Below are positions 26,675 to 36,200 of a DNA stretch of 64,000 nt, piece by piece (within the stretch, counting starts at the first letter, position 1; each line of letters starts with the position of its first letter). The stretch is from Zooshikella harenae. Its GTDB lineage: Bacteria; Pseudomonadota; Gammaproteobacteria; Pseudomonadales; Zooshikellaceae. A model generated the notes under the pieces. The model was not told where the DNA came from and ran no database searches. It saw only the letters and a list, made by a program, of their open reading frames with translations. Location: assembly GCF_018837975.1 (NCBI RefSeq), contig NZ_JAGSOY010000018.1:1-64000 (forward strand), given 5' to 3'. The position numbers and the translations under genes were made by a program.

Positions 26675-28399
26675 TTAATCATGAGGCGGCCATGGGGATG
26701 TTGGTGCACTAAATTGCGGTCTTCCTAATATGGGACTGCTGAGCAGATAAAAGCCATGATTGGTAAATAACCAAAATAAATTGCGATCGTACTCAACGTA
26801 AACACTGTGAGACAAATTACCCATAGCCGATGGATGGACACGGTCAGGTGCGTAAGGAGGTACAAAATATGCGCTGATAAATGGATTGTGCGGGTTAGAT
26901 ACATCATATACTTGTAAGCCTGCATTATAAAAATTATAGGGAATAATGCCTTTGCGTGCGCTGCCTGGTTGGGTATAAGCACCGGTTCGTTTAGGACCAA
27001 AACTGCCTCTTCGTTGGCAAAAGTCAGTAAACATGGCCTGTTTGGGCGGATGAGGTCGAGGTAGAACATTTGTGATTGTAGGTTGGTGAGGATTACTGAC
27101 ATCGATTTGATAAATATGTTTGTAAGGCTCCCAACAGTCTTCGTTTAGAGGATATCCACTGTAATAAATATGTCCAGTGTAGTTGACTTGGCTGATATCG
27201 ATAAAATCACCTTCTGTACCCGCAACACTTGGAGGGAAGTTTAAGTGAGCAACGGTCTTCATACGTTTGGGGTTGCTGATATCAACACTATAAAAACCAA
27301 GGCCTCCCATTGCCGCATAGCCATATTGAGCTGGTTGTGATTTAGTGGCTGGAGGGATAAATAACGACATGCGTGCGCCCATCCAGGACGTTCGATTTCC
27401 TGCGCGAGGATTCTGTTGATAGGCAAACGCATGCCAGCGATTATTTGTTCGCTGGCCAGGAACGGTAAGCTGGTCTAAAAAAAGTGGGTTTTCTGGGTTG
27501 CTTATATCCCAGGACTGGTAGCCTGCACTATACAAATCATTAGGGTATTCGGTTAAAGCGTAATCGGCACTTGGCGCTGCTGCAACAAACATCAGCTGCT
27601 TACCAGAAAAAGTTGGAATATCTCGAACACCAGAACCTTGTTGTTTTCCAATAGTAGCATCAGGATGGGTAATATCTGTCGTACGTGTTGCTAACAGTTC
27701 CCATTGATCAGGTAAAGGGCCATGCATAGCATAAACTTTAAAGCCTTTTAAGTGAGGTGCAGAGCGAATAGCTTTTACTTTTTCTTGCTCTTGGTATTTA
27801 TCATGCAGTAAACCAAATCGTTGAACTTCATAGGCTTGGACCATAATGTAATGTTGTCGTTTGACATCCCATTGAATAGTACTGGCACCCATCATCTCTC
27901 CTGGTGGAAAGGGGTTTTCTTCGGGACCAGGACCATCTTTTCCCCAGGTACTGCCTTTGGTGAATAGCAACTTTGCCTGTTTGGGATAAGTGATATCAAA
28001 GATTTTTAAATCACGGCGAACATATTGATATAAATAACGGTGACCATTGAAATCAACAATATTTTGCCATGTATGAAAGGGTTCAACAGTAATAGGGTAA
28101 TAGGCTTCAACTGTCATATTATGGATGTAACTATTGGTATCCCAGTAGTTAAGTTGCCCAGGAAAAGGCTGTGGTTTAGTTTGCTCGGGTGTTAAGGCGG
28201 GGTGCTTGAATTTACCAGTCTTAAGATTCATTCCATAACTGGTTGGGTCAGGAGGAAGAGGCTTTTTTTCTGGTGTTATATTGACCAGGCTTTTTAAATA
28301 AGGGTCTGTTATTGGGTGGGATGGTTTATCACAGATTCCATGCGGAGCAAAACAAAATGATATGCTAATAAGAGATAAAATAGAGTAAGTTTTTATCAT
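26675..28399 (-). CDS. Secreted LVIVD-repeat protein
   Basis: A 574-residue exported protein. The frame is open further, to 28507, but the ATG at 28399 gives a proper signal peptide (MIKTYSILSLISISFCFAPHGICDKP) and is chosen. The body repeats short blocks of the form KIFDITYPKQAKLL, YQSWDISNPENPLFLDQL, YSVDISNPKRMKTV, YQIDVSNPHQPTI and QVYDVSNPHNPFIS, the LVIVD repeat, expected to form a beta-propeller. The protein is very rich in aromatic residues and proline. Related proteins are predicted surface or secreted scaffolds without known activity. It stands alone. Confidence 0.8.
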   Translation of the reverse strand: MIKTYSILSLISISFCFAPHGICDKPSHPITDPYLKSLVNITPEKKPLPPDPTSYGMNLKTGKFKHPALTPEQTKPQPFPGQLNYWDTNSYIHNMTVEAYYPITVEPFHTWQNIVDFNGHRYLYQYVRRDLKIFDITYPKQAKLLFTKGSTWGKDGPGPEENPFPPGEMMGASTIQWDVKRQHYIMVQAYEVQRFGLLHDKYQEQEKVKAIRSAPHLKGFKVYAMHGPLPDQWELLATRTTDITHPDATIGKQQGSGVRDIPTFSGKQLMFVAAAPSADYALTEYPNDLYSAGYQSWDISNPENPLFLDQLTVPGQRTNNRWHAFAYQQNPRAGNRTSWMGARMSLFIPPATKSQPAQYGYAAMGGLGFYSVDISNPKRMKTVAHLNFPPSVAGTEGDFIDISQVNYTGHIYYSGYPLNEDCWEPYKHIYQIDVSNPHQPTITNVLPRPHPPKQAMFTDFCQRRGSFGPKRTGAYTQPGSARKGIIPYNFYNAGLQVYDVSNPHNPFISAYFVPPYAPDRVHPSAMGNLSHSVYVEYDRNLFWLFTNHGFYLLSSPILGRPQFSAPTSPWPPHD

Positions 28400-29372
28400 G
28401 TTATGGTTTCCGCCTTCCGTATGCAGAACATTTTCAATCGAAATAAAAAAACATGAGTCTAGCGCCTTTCTTGACATAAGCCACTTTATATAAAGAAAGG
28501 CGAACAATAGAGTGTATCAAATGATATGCATCATTGCTTGCTTAAGTAGGGCTACTAAGGCGTTTATGCCTTTATTTCAACAATTAAATTCTTTTCGTTG
28601 TAAATATTTCTATATAATTATTCTAATTTATTCAGTTAAATAGCGTGGCACAATTGAATCATGTTTCCATTATGGTGATGAGTTAACAAAAAATACGCTT
28701 CATTAAGGAATTTAGACTGTTTAATCGTCACTCTACACCCAGTTATTTATTTTATATGCCAATTATCCAGGAAAAGTAACCGCTTATTTATAGTGGTATT
28801 TTCTTATGAGTCATACATTTGTTTTATTTTGGTTAAAAAATTACCAATAATGTGTGCAGTAAATACCTCGACTTTGGCCATCATTCAATACACATGACAG
28901 CTAAAAATAAGCTATTAGAAACAACAGGTTAGAATTAATTCATATCATGGTTTTCATTAGACATGAGTTAATTCAGGTTATAAACACTAACTGTATTGCT
29001 TTACCTGCAATGCCTTAGCTTCTAAATGGCCAAAGTCGAGTAAATACAATACTGTGTAATTTTTCAGGAAAATAATTAAAAGTAGTTGTCATTGATGGTT
29101 AATATCAGTATTGTGCCGGCTGGTACGATTGTACCGGGCAGATTTATTGCTTACCGGGGAAGCTGTTATATAGTGGAAACCTATTATATAAAGTGGTAAG
29201 TGATGAATCTGCCCAACTCTATTTATTTTTTACAAAGACCCTAAAACAAAGCTTTTTGTATCTAGGGTATGTGTATATCCATGAATAAGATCATTTAATT
29301 CCAATTAGAACAGCTCATCGGTCTTATATAGCCACCAGTCAAGAAAATAAAAATAGTTATATTCGGTATGAA
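28400..29372. other. Long AT-rich gap with a 15-base inverted repeat
   Basis: About 970 bases with no credible gene in any frame. It contains the inverted repeat listed separately and a small palindrome GGTAC-GATT-GTACC near 29124. Part of it should hold the promoter of the LVIVD gene. Whether a small RNA is made here cannot be told. Confidence 0.4.
28867..29040. repeat. 15-base inverted repeat framing 144 bases
   Basis: CTCGACTTTGGCCAT (28867-28881) and ATGGCCAAAGTCGAG (29026-29040) are exact reverse complements. AAATAC and GTAAATAC flank the outer sides. The interior shows no open frame. It could be a small mobile element or a structured RNA. Confidence 0.5.
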
Positions 29373-30527
29373 TTAGCTGGATTTATTTAGAAATAATGCG
29401 GTGCGCAATTTTACTTTTCCAAACTGACACATACGGCCAAAGCTTTCGCGCCGAATAGGCAGATGCTGATTGTCCAATGCTGTTTTATGGTACTTTTCGT
29501 CAATGTAAGGATCATGGATATACACGAAGTATTTATCAATATCGGTTACGACTACCCAATGTGGTGTTTTGCACCGATCTAATTGATAGGTGCTGATTAA
29601 TACAATTGCTACTTGGTTTTGGTTAAGGGCATGTTCAATGTCATTGATCGTCAGGGGGCGATGGTGAGCTCGAATAGATGTTTTAGATATTTGTGATAAA
29701 AAATCATTGTGGACTAATGTCAGCACTTCTTTTTTATGTGTACTTCGTACAGAGTCAATGAATAAAGGCTGCTGATGACTGATCATCATTTCAACGTCAA
29801 AGCCCCGTTGCCACGCAGCAAGTGCTAAGCCATGTGGACCACAGCCACCGTGACCTGATGTCATAAAGATGGTTGTTGCCTCACGCCATAGTTGCAATTC
29901 AAGATGCTGGGTTACAGAAAACTCTGGTTTTAACGCTTGCATTGCCATCATTAAGGCCGCAGGACCACAGGTAAAGTCGGTTGTTTGCGAGTAATAAGGA
30001 ATCGTACGAAACTGACATGACTGTTGATGATAGAGGATCCGCTTTTGGAGTCGAAGCGCATCTTCTTGGTCGTCATAATACTGTTTATAGATACCAAATG
30101 ATTTGTACCCCATTCGCTGATAAATGCGGATGGCGGCTTCATTATCCAAACGAACTTCCAAGCGCATAAAAATACAATGCCTTTGAGCTGCCTGTAACTC
30201 ACTAAAGTGCATTAATTGTTGAGCAATGCCTTGACCTTGGGCTTGGGGGAGGACAGCGACTGAATATAACCTGGCCAAACAAGTACCTCGGTGATAAAGG
30301 ATTAATACATAGCCAAGGATGGGACTGCTTTGACTGCTTTGGGCTACAGCTAACAAAGCGGTGGAGGAGTGTAAAAAATGTTTAAAGCTTCGTTTACTTA
30401 GCCGATCGCTGGTAAAACATATTTGCTCAATTGCCAAAAGTTCGCTTAAGTCATTAGGGCGGGCAGGGCGGATTTGAATGCCAGTTGACCTGTCAGAGTC
30501 GTGAGGTTGAAATTCAGGAGAAAACAT
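29373..30527 (-). CDS. GNAT acetyltransferase fused to peptidase C39-like domain
   Basis: A 384-residue two-domain protein. Residues about 18-155 are a RimI-like GNAT domain (IRPARPNDLSELLAIEQICFTSDRLSKRSF; acetyl-CoA loop QAQGQGIAQQLM; RIYQRMGYKSFGIYKQYY). Residues about 175-380 are a C39-type papain-like domain with the catalytic Cys in TTDFTCGPAALMMAMQ and His in TPHWVVVTDIDKYFVYIHDPY. A TTG four codons earlier is possible, and neither start has a clear ribosome site. It is divergent from the RimK-type ATP-grasp genes. The same pairing occurs widely in proteobacteria, so the set probably makes or processes an amino-acid-modified peptide, but no substrate is known. Confidence 0.87.
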   Translation of the reverse strand: MFSPEFQPHDSDRSTGIQIRPARPNDLSELLAIEQICFTSDRLSKRSFKHFLHSSTALLAVAQSSQSSPILGYVLILYHRGTCLARLYSVAVLPQAQGQGIAQQLMHFSELQAAQRHCIFMRLEVRLDNEAAIRIYQRMGYKSFGIYKQYYDDQEDALRLQKRILYHQQSCQFRTIPYYSQTTDFTCGPAALMMAMQALKPEFSVTQHLELQLWREATTIFMTSGHGGCGPHGLALAAWQRGFDVEMMISHQQPLFIDSVRSTHKKEVLTLVHNDFLSQISKTSIRAHHRPLTINDIEHALNQNQVAIVLISTYQLDRCKTPHWVVVTDIDKYFVYIHDPYIDEKYHKTALDNQHLPIRRESFGRMCQFGKVKLRTALFLNKSS

Positions 30528-30563
30528 AAGTTGACTCAATAAATGGGTTAGTGTTAACTGCGC

Positions 30564-30578
30564 TATACCCTTCGCGAA
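30564..30578. repeat. Short match to an inverted-repeat end
   Basis: TATACCCTTCGCGAA repeats exactly the outer 15 bases of the solo end at 25689-25703, in reverse orientation, then diverges. It lies in the 280-base divergent region between the GNAT-C39 gene and the ATP-grasp genes. A 15-base match suggests a shared element, not proof. Confidence 0.45.
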
Positions 30579-30810
30579 TAACTGTTATATATGTTATCCA
30601 AACTGTATTGAAACCACCTATATCCACTAAGGTCGATGTGAATGCATTTGTTCAAAATTTTAACCTACCGTCACACCCGTCTTTAATACTATAAACGTAA
30701 TAGCTATTCAAAGCTACTAAGATGATGTGACTAAAAAATAAGCTGCCCGATGTATAGTGTTCGAAATAAATAAACATTTGTTGGTTAAATAAATTAAGGC
30801 ACATGCGATT

Positions 30811-31245
30811 ATGTCTCTCCTATATATCGTTGTTGAATCAACCAAAGATTGGAAGGACTTTTACCCAAGTGATGATGTGATTACGTTTGAGGACTATGTA
30901 TCGTTATCGATGTCGAAAAAGAAGGAGCGAGTTAGAGTTCTCAATTTATGTCGGGGTTATAAATATTTAAGTAAAGGATATTATTGCTCATTACTTGCTG
31001 AAGCTCGGGGTCATCATGTTATTCCTTCAGTGAAAACACTTAATGATTTACGCAAACGAAAAATCTACGCCATTGACCTGGAACTTATGGAGCCTGATGC
31101 GCATATTGCCTTAAAGCATTTAAAGAAAGAAACCCGAGTGCATATTGATTTTAAATGTTATTTTGGCACAACTCCTCAGGAGTCAGCACAGCCCATTGCC
31201 CGCTTGTTGTTTGAGCGGTTTCAGTGTCCTGTGTTACAGCTTTAG
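30811..31245 (+). CDS. RimK-like ATP-grasp N-terminal domain (RLAN), separate frame
   Basis: A 144-residue protein consisting only of the N-terminal domain that usually precedes RimK-family ATP-grasp enzymes: LLYIVVESTKDWKDFYPSDDVITFEDYVS, RVLNLCRGYKYLSKGYYCSLLAEARGHHVIPSVKTLNDL and the end LFERFQCPVLQL. In the usual protein this runs on into the ATP-grasp part as one chain near 480-500 residues. Here a TAG stops it at 31243-31245, and the rest continues in another frame that overlaps by 22 bases. See the next entry and the finding. The two may act as separate subunits, or a single base may have been lost. Confidence 0.8.
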   Translation: MSLLYIVVESTKDWKDFYPSDDVITFEDYVSLSMSKKKERVRVLNLCRGYKYLSKGYYCSLLAEARGHHVIPSVKTLNDLRKRKIYAIDLELMEPDAHIALKHLKKETRVHIDFKCYFGTTPQESAQPIARLLFERFQCPVLQL

Positions 31246-32300
31246 CGAAGAACAAAGTAGATCATTGGTTGGTGACGTCATTAAAAGCACTATCACCCAC
31301 CAGTTTAACGGATGATGAACAAACGGTGTTTGCTGAAGCGTTGGATGAGTACAGTCGAAAAATTTGGCGAAAACCAAAGCTGGCCAAGCGTTACCGCTAC
31401 GATATGGCGATTTTGCATAACCCTGAGGAAGCATTTCCACCCAGTGATAAAATGGCGTTAAAACAGTTTGTTAACGCTGGAAAACGACTTGGGGTTTCTG
31501 TGGATTTGATTCAGCCTAAAGATTTTCTGAGATTGTCAGAGTACGACATGTTATTTATTCGAGAAACAACAGCCATTGATCATCATACGTTCCTGTTTGC
31601 CAAAAAAGCTGAAGCAGAAGGTGTGGTTGTTATTGATGATCCACTCTCAATTATGCGTTGTACCAATAAGGTTTTTTTAGCTGACTTATTTAGAACTCAT
31701 CATGTGCCAAGTCCTCACACAATCTTGCTAATGCGTAACCAAAAGCCACAAATTGATCAACTGGAAGCAACGCTTGGCTTTCCCTTGGTATTAAAAATAC
31801 CTGATGGATCTTTTTCCAGGGGGGTCGTAAAAGTGACTAATGCGACAGAGTTACAGATGCACTTGAAGGAGCTTTTTAAACAGTCGGCACTGTTATTGGC
31901 TCAAGAGTATATGTATACACCGTTTGATTGGCGTATTGGTGTGTTACAAGGTAAACCTATTTATGCTTGTAAATATTTTATGGCAAGGGATCACTGGCAA
32001 ATTTACCAACATAATACGTCACATGTAGAGAGTGGAGACTATGAGGCGATACCCACCTATGAAGTACCAAAGCCAGTGGTTAAAGCGGCTGTAAAAGCGG
32101 CGAACTTGATTGGTGATGGATTATATGGCGTAGATATTAAAGCCCTCGATGATCGAGTTGCCGTCATTGAAGTTAATGATAATCCCAGCATCGATTATGG
32201 TGTCGAAGATGGTTTTCTTGGTGATCAACTTTATGAGCTTATTATTGAGGACTTTATTAGGCGCGTTGATAATGGAAAAAGAAGCGTCACATCATTGTAG
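31224..32300 (+). CDS. RimK-family ATP-grasp ligase, ATP-grasp part
   Basis: A 358-residue protein beginning at GTG. It contains YSRKIWRKPKLAKRYRYDMAILHNPEEAFPPSDKMALKQFV, then the ATP-grasp domain with FIRETTAIDHHTFLFAKKAEAEGVVVIDDP, KIPDGSFSRGV (the nucleotide loop) and EVNDNPSIDYGVEDG (metal and substrate residues). RimK-type enzymes join amino acids such as glutamate to protein or peptide ends using ATP. In homologues this follows directly on the RLAN domain. The reading frame is offset by two bases relative to the RLAN gene. GAGCGG upstream is only a weak ribosome site, so translation may rely on coupling to the first frame. Confidence 0.85.
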   Translation: MSCVTALAKNKVDHWLVTSLKALSPTSLTDDEQTVFAEALDEYSRKIWRKPKLAKRYRYDMAILHNPEEAFPPSDKMALKQFVNAGKRLGVSVDLIQPKDFLRLSEYDMLFIRETTAIDHHTFLFAKKAEAEGVVVIDDPLSIMRCTNKVFLADLFRTHHVPSPHTILLMRNQKPQIDQLEATLGFPLVLKIPDGSFSRGVVKVTNATELQMHLKELFKQSALLLAQEYMYTPFDWRIGVLQGKPIYACKYFMARDHWQIYQHNTSHVESGDYEAIPTYEVPKPVVKAAVKAANLIGDGLYGVDIKALDDRVAVIEVNDNPSIDYGVEDGFLGDQLYELIIEDFIRRVDNGKRSVTSL

Positions 32301-32670
32301 TATTTTTTTATTGTATAAAGCTTAAGGCTCCTGTTCTATAATACCAATATAGTATTCATTTAAGTGGACGAGTAGTGGTTAATGAGAAGCTGATTCATTA
32401 AAATGGGTTACGTCATTGACGCACAGTAAAATGAGTGACTGACGTAAGGAAGAATCTCTTAAATCAATTTAACATATAAGTATGGTCACAGCGATTACAC
32501 TTAATTACAATGCACACTGCTTAACTGTTGGGTTTTTGATGAGATAGATTACAGGGCTGTAATAGAAAGTGAGTAGACCTGTAAAACTAGGGAAGGTTTT
32601 AAAGGAAGTTGATTTGTAAAAAGTTAACTTCTTCCATATAACGCTGGGCTTAACAAAATGAGGTAAGTCT
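32301..32670. other. Gap after the ATP-grasp gene
   Basis: About 370 bases with no gene. An inverted repeat TTACGTCA (32408-32415) / TGACGTAA (32440-32447) with a 24-base spacer is present and could be an operator or a hairpin. No terminator with a T-run was found. Confidence 0.4.
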
Positions 32671-32952
32671 ATGGTCATGGAAGATTTGCTCTGTGTAACG
32701 TACAACGGCGCTTTTTATATTGCACCTGTCGTTTATGAAAAGTCCATTGCCGCGTTACCTTCAAACCCTGATGAGCCTGACGCTGACCAGGCCTCAACAA
32801 ATGTATCATCAGGCACTTCACAACCAGATATGGTTCCTATAGGTGTTTATTTAGAAGGAAAAATTGTGCCTTGGGATCGGCTGGATAGTATACACTATGA
32901 AGCGTCTGTTTTAGTTAGAAAAGGAGATGCTATATTTCAAGAGGCATCTTAA
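32671..32952 (+). CDS. Hypothetical protein, 93 aa
   Basis: I do not recognise this protein. GAGG lies seven bases before the ATG. It has no signal peptide. A middle stretch of about 25 residues (SNPDEPDADQASTNVSSGTSQ) is a low-complexity acidic linker; the two ends look folded (LLCVTYNGAFYIAPVVYEKSIAAL and PIGVYLEGKIVPWDRLDSIHYEASVLVRKGDAIF). It lies between the ATP-grasp gene and the RND permease and could be a small soluble partner of neither. Probably a real gene. Confidence 0.5.
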   Translation: MVMEDLLCVTYNGAFYIAPVVYEKSIAALPSNPDEPDADQASTNVSSGTSQPDMVPIGVYLEGKIVPWDRLDSIHYEASVLVRKGDAIFQEAS

Positions 32953-33249
32953 ATCAGTGAATTCAATTAGACTGTTTATGTCAAATGGCACGCTTTCTAT
33001 GCATGACATTTTAATATGAATAAAAAATGAAAGTGGTTGATTTGTGTAAACGTCTCCCTGATTAAAAGTGTTGATTACACTAGGGTGTCTAGTTCTGTCT
33101 GCTATAAATCTCTTTTCCGCTTATACCTGCTTATTCTCGCAAGTGATAATTCCAGATGGCTGACTATTATTAAAGGACATGAACGCTTATTACAGCCCAT
33201 GATCTTTAAAGGTAGGTGATAGTGGGAATTCGAATTAAACAGGTCATCA

Positions 33250-36200
33250 ATGAAGACTGATCAGTCTTCATTTTCTGGGTTTATTCCGTTATTAGCAAGT
33301 CATAGGGTTGCAGCGCACCTGTTGATGGGGGTTGCAATTATCGTAGGGCTTTGGGCATTACGACACATTAATACTCAGTTTTTTCCTTCCTTTGAGGTTG
33401 ATGTCATTACCGTTTCTTCTGTTTGGAGTGGGGCAACCGCTGAGGATATACAACGTAGTATTACGATGCCTGTTGAGCAGGTATTAAAAGGGTTAAATGG
33501 CATTGATAAAGTTTATGCGACATCAACCTATGGCGTCAGCTTAATACGAATCGAGGTTCAGCCAGAGGTTGCTTTATCGGATGTGTTGGATAATGTAAAG
33601 CAAGCGGTTGATAATCTGCGGGACTGGCCCGAAGCGGCTGAGCAGCCAGAAATACGTTCTCTGGTACGTTATGAGCCCATTGCGAAAGTTATGTTACGAG
33701 GGGCTGTCAGTCTTGATGAGTTACGACAACTGGCTTACCGCTTTGAAAGAGAGTTATTGAACTTAGGTATTCGTAAGATCGACTTTAGAGGCCTGCCAGA
33801 GCAAGAAATCGCTATTAAAGTCGCGCCAGAAAAGCTATATGAACTTGGTATTACACTACAAACACTTTATACATTAGTCACTCAACGTAGTGTGGATTTA
33901 CCCGCTGGAACAGCGGCAAGAAAAGAAGGCGCAAAGCCAGTACGTAGTTTAAGCCAAGCACGAGATCCTGCGGCATTAGCGGCACTACCCTTAGTCATTG
34001 ATCCTGCTGGTCGTTTGATCAGATTAGGAGATATTGCAGAGGTAGTAAGGCAACCTAAAGATGATCAAGTCTTGTTAACCAGTAATGGTATGCCAGCTGT
34101 TGAGATGACGCTGCTTAGAACTGAGCGTGATGATACGCTTCAGGCCGCTGAAATGTTACGACAATGGTTAGCTGCATCTACCCATGAGTTACCTAAGGGG
34201 ATTACCCGGCATGTGTTTAATGAACGTTGGCAGTATTTGCAGGAACGTATTTCCTTATTGCTCAAAAATGGGGTAGGGGGGTTATGTTTAGTCATTATCA
34301 TGCTATTTCTATTTCTAAATGCTCGAGTTGCGTGGTGGGTAACATTAGGTATTCCAGTCTCTTTTTTATCTGCACTGGCCATTTTTTATTTAATAGGAGG
34401 TACGATTAATCTGGTCAGTTTATTTGGCCTGATTATGACGCTGGGTATCATTGTTGATGATGCGATTGTTGTTGGAGAAAACACACTTCAACGTATCCAG
34501 GGGGGGGACACGCCACTTCATGCGGCCATTAGCGGTGCACATTTAATGTTAGCCCCTGTCGTAGCCTCATCGTTAACGACAATTGCGGCATTTCTTCCAT
34601 TACTGATTCTTGAAGGTGATATTGGCAATATTTTACGGGATATTCCCGTTATTGTAATTTGTGTCATTGTTGCATCGTTAATGGAATGTTTTTTTATTTT
34701 GCCTGGTCACTTACATCATAGTTTAAGTGGATTATCATCTCACCGTTATTCTTTGCGTGAGAAAATTGATAATCGATTTAGTCAGTTTCGTAATGGGCCA
34801 TTTCGCCGTTTAATTCAACAAGCCGTCCATTATCGAGGGCTGACTATGGCTGCTGCATGTTGCTTATTGGCAATAAGTATTGGCTTAGTGGTTACCAATC
34901 ATATTAAGTTTACATTTTTTCCTACAATTGACGGTAATAACCTACGGGCCAATGTACAGTTTACGGCAGGAACGTCTCAGCAAGCAGTGAGTCAATTTTT
35001 AAGTTACCTCGTTCAACAGTTGCGCGTTACCGAGCAGCAATTTGATCAACCCTTTATCGATCAAGTGTTAGTTATCCATCGCGCGGCTTCATTTGGTTTT
35101 CGTGGACAAGAAGCCGATGGTGATGAGCTAGGTTCTGTTGAAGTTGAAATCAGTTCTGCAGATAAACGACAGTTTAGTGATGCGGAGATTATTCGGCAGT
35201 GGCGACAACATATTGAATTACCCGCAGGTGTTGAAAAATTTACTTTAACTCAACGACGAGCGGGTCCCTCAGGAAAAGCGATTGAAATCAAATTGACGGG
35301 TTCATCGTTAGCTGACCTCAAAACAGGTTCTCAACAAATACAGGAAAAATTACGGCAATTTCAGGGGGTTACTAATGTGGAGGATGATTTACCCTTTGGT
35401 AAGGAACAACTTATATATTCTCTGACACCCGTAGGGTATGCATTGGGTTTAACGCTTAATGAAGTGGGACTTTATTTAAGGGCTGCATTGGATGGTCGGC
35501 GGGTTCAAATATTTCATGATGCAAATGAAGAACTTGAAGTTCGCTTACGCTTATCTGATGCGCAACGTGATTATTTATCTGCATTACAACAACTGCCTGT
35601 GGTTTTAGCTGATCGGTCAACTGAATTATTAAGTAATATTGTCAAATTTGAGAGCAGACAAGGGGTTGATAGCTTAAACAGGGTAGATGGCGAGTTAGCA
35701 ATTATTGTCAGTGCGGATGTTGATGAAAATAGTGCTAATACCAACGAGATTCTGGGTCAATTACAGCAAACGTTTTTTCCTCAAATATCGGCAACACTGG
35801 GGATTCGCCTTAGTTACGAAGGACAAACGGCAGAACAGGATAAAACGCTGGATGATATGGTATTAGGCGGCGTTATTGCACTGTTACTGATTTATATTAT
35901 TTTAGCCTGGGTTTTTTCCTCTTATAGCTGGCCATTTGCAGTAATGATGGCTATTCCCTTTGGTCTTACGGGGGCTTTTTTTGGGCACTTTATTATGGGC
36001 ATGAACTTAACGATTTTATCGTTATTTGGCTTATTTGGACTAACGGGTATTGTGGTGAATGACTCAATCGTATTACTCAGCGTTTACCGACAACTCCGTT
36101 TACAAGGTATGGGGATACATGATGCGATTGTCGAAGCCGCATGTCGACGATTGCGTGCAGTATTATTAACATCGCTTACCACCATTGCTGGGCTTACACC

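Noticed and set aside
28400-28507. Longer N-terminus of the LVIVD-repeat protein
   Set aside because: It would bury the signal peptide; the ATG at 28399 gives a normal exported protein.
31238-31246. Programmed -1 frameshift joining the two ATP-grasp frames
   Set aside because: The bases before the stop do not form a slippery heptamer and re-pairing after a slip would be poor; mutation or coupled start is more likely.
33037-33219. 60-codon open frame before the RND gene
   Set aside because: No ribosome site, no signal or domain features and odd composition; likely chance.
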